Assembly: GCA_902615715.1 (NCBI GenBank)
Contig: CACMQA010000003.1
Span: 82,001-146,000 of the forward strand
From: an uncultured Pelagibacteraceae bacterium
GTDB taxonomy: Bacteria; Pseudomonadota; Alphaproteobacteria; Pelagibacterales; Pelagibacteraceae
Length of the DNA stretch: 64,000 nt
Direction of reading: 5' to 3'
Of the stretch, positions 17,162-25,523 are shown one piece after another (position 1 is the stretch's first letter; each line of letters begins with the position of its first letter). Position numbers and translations under genes: made by a program. Under the pieces are notes generated by a model. It had not been told where the DNA came from. It saw only the letters and a program-made list of their open reading frames with translations, and made no database searches.

Positions 17162-18613
17162 ATGCATACAAAATCTGTTTTAGTTTCTGCTTTACTCTCT
17201 CTATTTATATTTAATAACGCGTCAGCAAATTTTTTTAAGAATATTACTAACTTAATTGAGGGAAATTACGAAAGCCTTAGATACGGAATATCAGTTGCTG
17301 ATGTAGACAACAATGGAACGTATGAATTTATAGTTGCGGGTTTTGGAAGTGAAAATTTAGCTCTTTCGTATAAAAATGATAAATTAAAAAATATTATTGA
17401 TGATAAAAAATTTACCGATAAAAAAAGTTTTACTATTGGAGTTGCTGCATGTGATATTGACTCTGATGGGTATGAAGAAATTTATTTTCTTAACACAGAC
17501 ACATATAGTGGTGAAAAAATATATTCTGATAGACTAATAGATCTAAAAAACAAAAAATTTTTTGATATTTTTGAACAGAAGAAAAATCAATCAGATTTAA
17601 ACCTTACAGCTGGTCGTTCAGTAGTCTGTGTAGATAGAAAAGGAAATGGAAAATTTGGAATTTATGTTGCTAATTATGGTGGCCCCACAAGATTCTATGA
17701 AAAATTTAAAGGAAGAATTGCTGACAGAGCAACAGAGTTTGGGTTAGACAAAATTACTGGAGGACGAGCAGTTGTCGCGGGCCACATTCTATCCGACAAT
17801 ATTGATATTTTCGCTGCAAACGAAAGAGGAGTTAATTTTTTGTATAAAAATGTTGATGGTACTTTCTATGATGTTGCCTCAAGCTACAAAGTTTTAGACC
17901 CCTATGAAAATGGAAGAGGAACAACCTTAAGTGATGTCTTGTACAGAGGGCAATTAGATATAGTGAGTGGTAATTGGGACGGAGAACATCGAATTTTTGT
18001 AAAAAAAGAAAATACATTTGAAGACATTGCTGAAGGTCAATTTAAGATACCGTCTAAAATAAGAACAGTAATATCTGCAGATTTTGACAATGATGGTTAC
18101 GATGAAATCTTTTTAAATAATATTGGAGAGCCAAATAAATTATTTAAAATTAAAGAAAATGGAGAGCTTAAGGAAATTGATTTAGCAATTAATTCTGAAC
18201 CTAATGGACTTGGCACTGGCGCAGCTGTAGCAGATATCGATAAAGATGGTATTTTAGAACTATTAATCTCACACGGAGAAACGGGGAGTCAAATACTTAC
18301 TCTTTATAAAGCTGACATAAAAAAAAGTAAAAATTTTTTAAGGATAAAGCCTTTAAATAAAAATGGAGCACCGGCAAGAGGTGCTACGGTAACGCTTACC
18401 TCAAATTTACGAGAGCACTCAAAAACAATCGATGCAGGATCAGGATATTTATGTCAAATGGAGCCTGTTGCTCATTATGGAATTCGGAAAGGCGAAAAAG
18501 ATTTTAAAGTTTCAATTAAATGGACAAACGGAAAGATTAATAATTACAAAATTACAAAAACTGGAAAAACATATATTTTTAAACAAAGTAATATGACTAT
18601 CTCGCCATCTTAA
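17162..18613 (+). CDS. Secreted FG-GAP/VCBS repeat protein with ASPIC/UnbV-like C-terminus
   Basis: This 483-residue protein has a signal peptide ending about residue 22 (LSLFIFNNASA). Several FG-GAP/VCBS-type blades with calcium-loop-like motifs follow: VADVDNNGTYEFIVAG, CDIDSDGYEEIYF, ADFDNDGYDEIFLNN and ADIDKDGILELLISHG. The last 90 residues (ARGATVTLTSN ... QMEPVAHYGIRKGEKD) resemble the ASPIC/UnbV domain found after such propellers in CRTAC1-like proteins. The product is probably a periplasmic or surface seven-bladed propeller. Its partner is unknown. It converges on the next gene with a 17-base overlap. Confidence 0.75.
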   Translation: MHTKSVLVSALLSLFIFNNASANFFKNITNLIEGNYESLRYGISVADVDNNGTYEFIVAGFGSENLALSYKNDKLKNIIDDKKFTDKKSFTIGVAACDIDSDGYEEIYFLNTDTYSGEKIYSDRLIDLKNKKFFDIFEQKKNQSDLNLTAGRSVVCVDRKGNGKFGIYVANYGGPTRFYEKFKGRIADRATEFGLDKITGGRAVVAGHILSDNIDIFAANERGVNFLYKNVDGTFYDVASSYKVLDPYENGRGTTLSDVLYRGQLDIVSGNWDGEHRIFVKKENTFEDIAEGQFKIPSKIRTVISADFDNDGYDEIFLNNIGEPNKLFKIKENGELKEIDLAINSEPNGLGTGAAVADIDKDGILELLISHGETGSQILTLYKADIKKSKNFLRIKPLNKNGAPARGATVTLTSNLREHSKTIDAGSGYLCQMEPVAHYGIRKGEKDFKVSIKWTNGKINNYKITKTGKTYIFKQSNMTISPS

Positions 18614-19295
18614 TAAATATATCACCCATACCGATATTCATTTTTTCTAAAGGAATATCATTTTTGAAAGCACAAAATTTTCCTGTAATTTCGTTAGACT
18701 CTATTTTTTTAATATCTGTTTTTTGACATTTTTTTGCTTCGTATAAAATTCCTATTACTAATTTACTATCAACTACATGAACCTCTTCTTTATTTAATTT
18801 TTGACCATTGCAGAAATAATTTCTATTTACTTCCTTTGGAAAATCTTTTTTTGTACATGGATTATCTATTAAAAGAACATCAATAGATCTTGGGCCATCT
18901 TTAAATTTATGTTTGATTTTTTTCACCTTAGTGTAATTCATTAGATCACAAGAACATGGCCAACAACATCTGTAAAGTTCGCCACAAATATTTTTTTGTG
19001 TTCTTAATTCTTTAACAAAAATAAAATCTGGTTTTTCTCCAGGGTTAATCAATGAACCTGATACGGGGCAATATAATTTATTATACTCAATAAATTCTTC
19101 ATATGTTAGATTTTGATCTATTAAATATTTGAAAAATCTCGGGCCAGCAGCATTTCTATTACTATCAGGAAATATTTTGGTCCAATTTTTTACAAGATTT
19201 TCATAATAGAATTTTTTTTGCTGAAAGTTAATTTCAGAAAAACCTAATGAAATTAAAAAAAAATAAATTATAATAATTTTAAAAATTAATTTCAT
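18597..19295 (-). CDS. Cys-rich secreted protein of unknown function
   Basis: I do not recognise this 232-residue product. It has an N-terminal signal sequence (to about residue 20, FLISLGFS), so the mature part is exported. The mature region has ten cysteines: 76, 104, 110, 111, 114, 116, 147, 162, 190 and 208. The CCWPCSC run at 110-116 could bind a metal or form disulfides. A KDGPRSIDVLLIDNPC segment follows. It lies eight bases downstream of the sugar-dehydrogenase-like gene and its 3' end overlaps the convergent FG-GAP gene by 17 bases. Confidence 0.6.
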   Translation of the reverse strand: MKLIFKIIIIYFFLISLGFSEINFQQKKFYYENLVKNWTKIFPDSNRNAAGPRFFKYLIDQNLTYEEFIEYNKLYCPVSGSLINPGEKPDFIFVKELRTQKNICGELYRCCWPCSCDLMNYTKVKKIKHKFKDGPRSIDVLLIDNPCTKKDFPKEVNRNYFCNGQKLNKEEVHVVDSKLVIGILYEAKKCQKTDIKKIESNEITGKFCAFKNDIPLEKMNIGMGDIFIKMAR

Positions 19296-19303
19296 TTTAT
19301 TAT

Positions 19304-20659
19304 TTAATTTAAATTTTTAATAACTGCAATTGAAGGTGTGTATGAAAAAATTGCAAAAAACAAATCTAATTCTTCATCATATTTTAAGTCTCTAATCCTC
19401 TGTTCTTTAAAAAATAATCTTTCTTCACGTAAAATTTTTTTTAAATTTTCACTCATTTCCAAAATATAAATTGAACCAGCTCTCAGGGAAGCGACGTAAA
19501 GATTAATTTTATTTTCTTTTCTTAAAGAAACAACTTCACTTATTCCTATTGCTGGAGAATACGATTTTAAAGGCTCTACAAAACCTTGCTCCTTATGAGT
19601 TTTTGTTAACCAGTTGTTTTTTTCAAATATTTTTTTTTCATTTGGGTAGGGTTTGCCTGTGCTTGAAATTGGCCAGCCATAATTTTTATCCTGGAAATTG
19701 TCATATAAAAAATTCAGATTTATTTCATCGCCACCGAAAGGCCCATGCTCAGTATTAATTATAACATCCTTTTCTTTTAAATAAGATAGTCCTTGGGGAT
19801 TTCTATGGCCGTATGACTCTATTTGAAAATCTTTTGTCAACTTATCGATAGAAATGATTTTTCCTAATAAAGAATTTTTATCTTGAGGCGCCTCATAGTT
19901 TTTTGCAAAACCTACACTAAACAGTATTTTATTTTTATCAAATAACTCTAATCTACCTCCAGAAAAAACATTATACTTATCCCAATATTCATTGATTGAA
20001 AAAAAAGGTTTAAAAGTTAAACGTTTTAAATTGTACTCAGATCGATAAATATTAATAGTATAACCATTTGAATCTTTATGTTGTAAAGATATGTACACAT
20101 ATCCATCATCATAAAATAAATCTCTTATACCAATCAACTCAAAATTTTGTGAAACTAAAAATTCATCTATGTTATTAGAAATTTCTTTTTGGCCTAATTT
20201 TTCTAAATTTATATTTTTTTTATCAAAATATATTGTTTGACCAAGGCCCGAAATTACTAGAACCTTGTCATTAATAATCTCAAGATAATGCGCTCGCTTT
20301 GAGTTTTCTGTAGCTGCCCATCCTAATCTTAAATCCAATCTTGGAAATGGTAAAAAAAATTCTTTTACTTCAAATTTTCTATCTAAATTTGACTTAAGGA
20401 TTTTCTTCTCAAATAATTCGCCGTTCAGGCCTTGTTCAAATTTTTTTACTTGAAGCTCTAAAACTCTATTTTTTTCTTTTAAGTCTGGTATAAAAAATAT
20501 CGTTTTTTTTATATCTCTAAGAAGATGAGAGGGTAAAATTTTTTTGATAAAAAGAATTACTTGATTTTGTCTATCATAACCTTGGCTTACTATATTCCAA
20601 AAAGTTCCAAATAGCACAAAACAGATTACAAGTGTAATTATAATTGCAATTTTTTTCAT
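19304..20659 (-). CDS. Membrane-anchored glucose/sorbosone dehydrogenase-like beta-propeller
   Basis: This 451-residue protein has an N-terminal membrane anchor (residues 4-22), a short coiled-coil-like segment (about 55-80), and a propeller carrying GSDH motifs: YGHRNPQGLSYL, TEHGPFGGDEINL and KNYGWPISS, then SPAIGISEVV near the end. Family members are PQQ-dependent aldose dehydrogenases, but PQQ use here is not proven and many homologues have no known activity. Its start overlaps the TRAP permease end by four bases, implying a link to the imported substrate. It could oxidise or sense a sugar-like compound in the periplasm. Confidence 0.65.
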   Translation of the reverse strand: MKKIAIIITLVICFVLFGTFWNIVSQGYDRQNQVILFIKKILPSHLLRDIKKTIFFIPDLKEKNRVLELQVKKFEQGLNGELFEKKILKSNLDRKFEVKEFFLPFPRLDLRLGWAATENSKRAHYLEIINDKVLVISGLGQTIYFDKKNINLEKLGQKEISNNIDEFLVSQNFELIGIRDLFYDDGYVYISLQHKDSNGYTINIYRSEYNLKRLTFKPFFSINEYWDKYNVFSGGRLELFDKNKILFSVGFAKNYEAPQDKNSLLGKIISIDKLTKDFQIESYGHRNPQGLSYLKEKDVIINTEHGPFGGDEINLNFLYDNFQDKNYGWPISSTGKPYPNEKKIFEKNNWLTKTHKEQGFVEPLKSYSPAIGISEVVSLRKENKINLYVASLRAGSIYILEMSENLKKILREERLFFKEQRIRDLKYDEELDLFFAIFSYTPSIAVIKNLN

Positions 20660-22983
20660 TTAAGTTTTCTGCTATAATTTAAATATCCAAAAAATAATAA
20701 AAGTAAAAAAGCAAAAGGATATACTATAGCTTTGTTGGGTCTTTCTGGGTTTTCAATTTTAAAATTACTAATAATATCTCCCATTTGGATACCAGATTTT
20801 TTTGCCTCTCCTTTCCAATTTAATTTATCAACAATTAGTTGGTTGTTCTGATTTATTAATGTCACACCATATTCCTTTAAATCATATTTGTTCTTAAATT
20901 TTCCTTCATCAATTACAAAAAGTTTATATCTTTCCCCATACTCCGTAACGCGTGTGACCTTTATATGAACCTCTTTTGAGGGGTCGAAAGATAAATTTTG
21001 AATACTTTTTGCTGAAAGTTTTTGTTCATTAAATTTTGGGTAGAATTTACCTAATACATAGTCTGGAGCTAAAAAAGATAAAGAAATAATTAAAAATGCT
21101 ATAATTTCATACCATCTTAATCTATTTATAAACCATTGCTGTGTAGCTGCTGTAAAAACTAAAATACCAATTAAAGAAGTTGCTATTACTAATAAACCTT
21201 GCCAGATACTATCAACACCAATTAATAAAAGTTCATGATTAAATAAAAAAACTATAGGTAAAATTCCAGTTCTTAAACTATACCAAATAGCTTGGAGACC
21301 TGTTCTTAAAGGATCGCCACCAGAAATTGCTGCTGCAGCATATGATGCCAAACCAACGGGGGGTGTTACATCGGCCATTAATCCAAAATAAAATACAAAT
21401 AAGTGAACAGCAATTAGAGGGAAAATAAAGCCCGAAGCATTTCCAACATCAACTAAAACTGTAGCCATTAGTGATGCCACTACAACATAGTTTGCAGTAG
21501 TAGGAAGACCCATGCCGAGTAGTAAACAAAGAATAATAGTTAATAAAATTAATATAATTACATTATCTCTAGCAATTGTTTCGATAACTATTATCAAATT
21601 AGTGCTAAGCCCTGTAGACCCTACCGCTCCTACAATTATACCTGCGGTGGCAATTGCTATTCCAACTCCAACCATGTTAATTGCACCTTTCTGAAGTCCT
21701 ACAATAGTTTGGTTCCACCACTCAATTAAGCCAATTTTAAAATCTGAGTTTTTGATAATACGATTAATCAAATTCACTAAGATTAAAGAAATTGTTGCAT
21801 AAAAAATTGAAAAACCTGCTGTGTATCTCATGTAAACAAGAAGAAAAATTAAAACAAAAATTGGTATTAGAAAATGTAGTCCGGATAAAAAGGTTCTCTT
21901 TAGATGAGGAACATCGGCATCATCCATTCCTTTTAGCCCAAGTTTAAGAGCCTCTAGATGAGATATGTAAAATAGCGCAATGTAAGAAATGATGGCTGGT
22001 AAAAAAGCATGTTTGACAACTTCAAAATAAGTAACACCAATAAAACTTGCCATAACAAAAGCTGCAGCTCCCATAACTGGTGGCATTATTTGACCGTTAA
22101 CAGATGATGAAACTTCTATGGCTCCCGCTTTCTCTTGAGAGAATCCAGTTTTTTTCATAATCGGAATTGTAAAAGTTCCAGTTGTAACAGTATTTGCAAT
22201 TGAAGAACCTGATATCATCCCTGTCATTCCTGATCCTAAAATTGCTGCTTTAGCAGGTCCTCCCCGCATCTTACCCACCATTGCGAAAGCTAAATCTAAA
22301 AAATATTTTCCTCCACCTGCTGTTTCTAACAAAGCTCCAAATAGAACAAATAAAAATATAAAATCTACCGATACGCCTATTGGTATTCCAAAAATAGCTT
22401 CTTGATCGAACCATTGAAATCCAACTAATCTTTTTACAGAGAGACCCCCGTGAGAAATGATATCTGGAGCGTATTTTCCAAAGTATGAAAATAATAAAAA
22501 ACAAATTGCAATAATTACTAATGGCAATCCGATTGCTCTCCTTGTGGCCTCTAGAAGAATTAAAATACCTGTTGCCCCAATAATAAGCTCTACAGGAACT
22601 TTAAATCCAAATATCTCTTTAACTAAGAGAATGCCACCCCTATTAACAAGATCATCATAAAAAAAATAAATATAAAGACAACAAAATGCAGCAACAATAC
22701 TTATTAGTATATCAAAAACTGAAATTCGTTTTCCTCTTACTATTGGAAAAATCAAAAATGTTAATGTTAAAGCAAAACCTAAATGTATTGCTCTAGCAGG
22801 TAAACCTTTGAACATTCCAAAGTTAAACCAAAAAGGAAAAGGAGAAGCATACCAAAGCTGAAACAATGTCCATAGAATAGCTATCCCAAAAACTATTTTT
22901 AAATGAGCGCCTGATAAATTACGAGTAGGAGAAATATCTTCTTGAATTTTATCTTTAATCTTACTTTGAATAGATTGATTCAT
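20656..22983 (-). CDS. TRAP transporter fused permease (DctQM type, with C-terminal extension)
   Basis: This 775-residue protein fuses the small and large membrane subunits of a TAXI-TRAP transporter. The first four helices correspond to DctQ. The DctM part includes AILGSGMTGMISGSSIANTVTTGTFTIP near residue 250, plus MPPVMGAAAFVMA and LGMGLPTTANYVV. After about residue 660 there is a soluble extension with a PDZ-like piece (GEAKKSGIQMGDIISNF) and a final helix, as in DUF3394-type permeases. It imports an organic acid or related solute with Na+ or H+. It follows the binding-protein gene after a hairpin. Confidence 0.92.
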   Translation of the reverse strand: MNQSIQSKIKDKIQEDISPTRNLSGAHLKIVFGIAILWTLFQLWYASPFPFWFNFGMFKGLPARAIHLGFALTLTFLIFPIVRGKRISVFDILISIVAAFCCLYIYFFYDDLVNRGGILLVKEIFGFKVPVELIIGATGILILLEATRRAIGLPLVIIAICFLLFSYFGKYAPDIISHGGLSVKRLVGFQWFDQEAIFGIPIGVSVDFIFLFVLFGALLETAGGGKYFLDLAFAMVGKMRGGPAKAAILGSGMTGMISGSSIANTVTTGTFTIPIMKKTGFSQEKAGAIEVSSSVNGQIMPPVMGAAAFVMASFIGVTYFEVVKHAFLPAIISYIALFYISHLEALKLGLKGMDDADVPHLKRTFLSGLHFLIPIFVLIFLLVYMRYTAGFSIFYATISLILVNLINRIIKNSDFKIGLIEWWNQTIVGLQKGAINMVGVGIAIATAGIIVGAVGSTGLSTNLIIVIETIARDNVIILILLTIILCLLLGMGLPTTANYVVVASLMATVLVDVGNASGFIFPLIAVHLFVFYFGLMADVTPPVGLASYAAAAISGGDPLRTGLQAIWYSLRTGILPIVFLFNHELLLIGVDSIWQGLLVIATSLIGILVFTAATQQWFINRLRWYEIIAFLIISLSFLAPDYVLGKFYPKFNEQKLSAKSIQNLSFDPSKEVHIKVTRVTEYGERYKLFVIDEGKFKNKYDLKEYGVTLINQNNQLIVDKLNWKGEAKKSGIQMGDIISNFKIENPERPNKAIVYPFAFLLLLFFGYLNYSRKLK

Positions 22984-23006
22984 TTAACTTAAGATACATC
23001 ATTCTA

Positions 23007-23041
23007 AAAAAAAAGGCCCAAAAAATATTGGGCCTTTTTTA
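23007..23041 (-). terminator. Bidirectional-type hairpin between TAXI binding protein and TRAP permease
   Basis: GGCCCAA/TTGGGCC forms a 7-bp G+C-rich stem with a short A/T loop, extended by A and T runs on both sides, so on the reverse strand a T-rich tail follows. It lies inside the transporter operon. It probably reduces read-through, so the binding protein is made in excess over the permease; it may also protect the 3' end of the upstream mRNA. Confidence 0.7.
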
Positions 23042-23060
23042 ATTAAACTAAAAAGTTGAA

Positions 23061-24065
23061 TTACATTAATCCAGCTTCTTTGTAGTACTTAATTGCACCT
23101 GGATGTAATGGAGCCGATAAACCATCAGCTATCATATTTTTCTTTTCCAGAGGTCCAAAAGCAGGGTGTTGAGCTCTGAAGTCATCAAAGTTTTCCATTA
23201 CCGCTTTTGTTACCAAGTATACAAGTTCCTCAGAAACATCTGCGCTTGTAACAACTGTAGCTTTAACACCAAACGTTGTAGCGTCTTTTTTCTGATTAGA
23301 ATAAGTTCCTTTTGGAATTACAGCCTTTGCATAATAGTCAGCTCCATCAATTAAACCTTGAACTGGCGCACCAGTTAAGTTGATCGGGCTAGCTTTTGCT
23401 TTACAAGTTGCTGCTTGTTCCATGGCACCATTTGGAAATCCTACTGAATATCCAAATGCATCTATTTTACCATCACAAAGAGCCTTTACCTGTTCAGAAG
23501 AAGTAAGTTCAGTTGTTGCTTTGAACATACTCATGTCTGCTCCCATAGCTTTCATTAGTTCTTCCATAGTTCCTCTTTGACCAGAACCAGGGTTACCAAT
23601 GTTTACAGTTTTTCCTTTTAGGCCTTTGAAATTTTTAATTCCAGATTTTTTACTTGCCCAAATTTGGAAAGGTTCATTGTGAACAGAAAATACAGCTCTT
23701 AGATTGCTAAACTGTTTTCCTTCCCATTTGCTTGAACCATTGTAAGCATGATACTGCCAGTCTGACTGAGCAACACCAAATTGAAACTCACCATCTTTGA
23801 TTTGTCCAATATTGTAGTTAGAACCACCCGTTGAAGGTGCAGTACATCTGTAAGCTTTAGCTGTACCTTTTTTTCTACCATGATCAGCACTTATTGCTGA
23901 CTTGTGTAACATTTTACAGATAGCGTTACCTGTTTGGAAATATACTCCTGTAGGTCCACCTGTTCCTATTGTAAAGAACTCTGCTGATTTTGCGATCGAA
24001 GTAATAGGGCTTGCAAAAGCAAACATTACTAGTACCGCTGAAATCAATGACGTCATTTTTTTCAT
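23061..24065 (-). CDS. TAXI-family TRAP transporter solute-binding protein
   Basis: This is the periplasmic receptor for the downstream TRAP permease. It has a signal peptide (MKKMTSLISAVLVMFAFASP, cleavage near residue 28) and then the TAXI N-terminus FFTIGTGGPTGVYFQTGNAIC. Other typical features are GGSNYNIGQIKDGEFQFGVAQSDW and KGKTVNIGNPGSGQR. A strong AGGAG lies five bases before the ATG chosen here; the GTG two codons earlier overlaps that site and is unlikely. The ligand is unknown; TAXI receptors can bind dicarboxylates or amino acids such as glutamate. Confidence 0.93.
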   Translation of the reverse strand: MKKMTSLISAVLVMFAFASPITSIAKSAEFFTIGTGGPTGVYFQTGNAICKMLHKSAISADHGRKKGTAKAYRCTAPSTGGSNYNIGQIKDGEFQFGVAQSDWQYHAYNGSSKWEGKQFSNLRAVFSVHNEPFQIWASKKSGIKNFKGLKGKTVNIGNPGSGQRGTMEELMKAMGADMSMFKATTELTSSEQVKALCDGKIDAFGYSVGFPNGAMEQAATCKAKASPINLTGAPVQGLIDGADYYAKAVIPKGTYSNQKKDATTFGVKATVVTSADVSEELVYLVTKAVMENFDDFRAQHPAFGPLEKKNMIADGLSAPLHPGAIKYYKEAGLM

Positions 24066-24091
24066 GTGCACTCCTCTTGTTATAATAATTA

Positions 24092-24120
24092 ATTTAACTA
24101 TGTTATTGAATGTAGGTCAA
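24092..24120 (-). promoter_or_regulatory. Sigma-70-type promoter for the TAXI-TRAP operon
   Basis: On the reverse strand TTGACC (24115-24120) and TTAAAT (24092-24097) are separated by 17 bases. Transcription would begin about 20 bases before the ATG, just leaving room for the strong GAGGAG ribosome-binding site. Confidence 0.5.
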
Positions 24121-24128
24121 AGAGAATC

Positions 24129-25367
24129 TTATAAATTTTTGGCCCAATTTGATAATTTATTTACGCCTTCAACTACATTTGGGGCATACTTTTTAATCAT
24201 CTCATCATCTATCATCTTACAATTTGTTACGTTTCTAAAAAATTCTATTCCATCAAAATCAGTATAACTTAATCTTGTTAACATTTTTTTTGGTTTAAAA
24301 CCAAAGTCAGATCCTGGCAACATTGCTACTCCAGTATCATTTAAAATAACCTTACATAGTTCTGACGATGTTTTATATTTTTTATTTATGAATTCTGGCA
24401 TCAAATAAAATGCTCCTTGGGGAGGGGCAATCAATATCTTATTTGATTTTAGATTATTATAAACATAATTTCCAACAGCTTTTAATATCGCTCTAACTTT
24501 AAGTTTGTATAAATCATGTTCATTGGCGTAAGCTTCTACGGATGCATATTGTGTGGGTGTATTTACTGTCGAGTATGACTCACTAGCAAGAGACTTTAGA
24601 CTTTTTAAAAATTCAGATAACTTTTTTGGAACAGCAAGAAATCCCAATCTCCAACCACCAGCTCCACACCATTTACTCAGTCCTCCAGTTATGAAAGTAA
24701 GTTCAGGATAAAACCTTGATATAGAATTATATTCATTCGAAAACGTAAGATCAGTATAAATTTCATCCGATAAAACCATAATCTTATATTTTCTTGCAAT
24801 TTTTGCTAGCTCTTCTAATTTTCCGCAAACCGCTCCTGACGGATTGTTTGGGGAATTAAGAATTAAAATCAAATTTTTATTTTTTCCCACTTGTTTAATT
24901 TTCTTTTCTAGTTCTTTCCCAGTTGGAAACCAATTATTTGCTCTTGAGGTTTCTAACCAATGAACTTTATTTGAACCTATTTCTGCTTGAGGTTCATAAG
25001 AAACCCAACCCGGTGCTGGAATTATGATTTCTCCGTTAAAAGCAATATGTATTAATAACATTGCTTCTTTTGATCCTGGTGTAATTAATATATTTTCCTT
25101 TGGGTAATCATTTCCTGTTCTCTTAGTTAAATATCTTGAAATATTTTCTCTTAACTCAGGTAATCCTTGAATAGGCAAATACTCTTTTCTATGAGCATTA
25201 TTTTTTAAAGCTTCTACAATTTTTTCTGGAACTGGAAATGGTGATTGACCAAATCCAAATTGATAAACTTTTTTTCCCTTAGAAATAAGTTCTTTAGACT
25301 TTTCGTTGATTACAAGTGTAGAAGATTCTTTTAGCCTAAGAATTTTCTTTTTAACTTTAGAAGACAT
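24129..25367 (-). CDS. PLP-dependent class I/II aminotransferase
   Basis: This is a 412-residue fold-type I aminotransferase. The Schiff-base lysine is in FITGGLSKWCGAGGWRLGF, the PLP-phosphate Arg is in the same GGWRLGF motif, the NSPNNPSG loop and the SDEIYTDL Asp/Tyr pair are present, and the substrate Arg is in LTRLSYTDFDG. The sequence is aspartate-aminotransferase-like, but specificity within the class cannot be fixed from motifs. It lies directly upstream of the TAXI promoter on the same strand. The link with the transporter could be amino- or keto-acid use. Confidence 0.85.
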   Translation of the reverse strand: MSSKVKKKILRLKESSTLVINEKSKELISKGKKVYQFGFGQSPFPVPEKIVEALKNNAHRKEYLPIQGLPELRENISRYLTKRTGNDYPKENILITPGSKEAMLLIHIAFNGEIIIPAPGWVSYEPQAEIGSNKVHWLETSRANNWFPTGKELEKKIKQVGKNKNLILILNSPNNPSGAVCGKLEELAKIARKYKIMVLSDEIYTDLTFSNEYNSISRFYPELTFITGGLSKWCGAGGWRLGFLAVPKKLSEFLKSLKSLASESYSTVNTPTQYASVEAYANEHDLYKLKVRAILKAVGNYVYNNLKSNKILIAPPQGAFYLMPEFINKKYKTSSELCKVILNDTGVAMLPGSDFGFKPKKMLTRLSYTDFDGIEFFRNVTNCKMIDDEMIKKYAPNVVEGVNKLSNWAKNL

Positions 25368-25435
25368 TTTAACTATAAATTACCTATACGGGGACTGCCC
25401 ATTAGAAGTCAAATCAATTATTAAAATTGGAACAT

Positions 25436-25464
25436 TTGACAAAACGATTCGGTCATGTTTTAAT
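25436..25464 (+). promoter_or_regulatory. Sigma-70-type promoter for the SUV3-like helicase operon
   Basis: TTGACA and TTTAAT are separated by exactly 17 bases, with a start predicted near 25471 and a leader of about 53 bases. It sits in the 156-base gap between the divergent aminotransferase and helicase genes. Confidence 0.5.
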
Positions 25465-25523
25465 CTTATTTTGTTCTCAACTTTGATCTACATATAGTAT
25501 AAAAAAAAATATCAAACACAATT

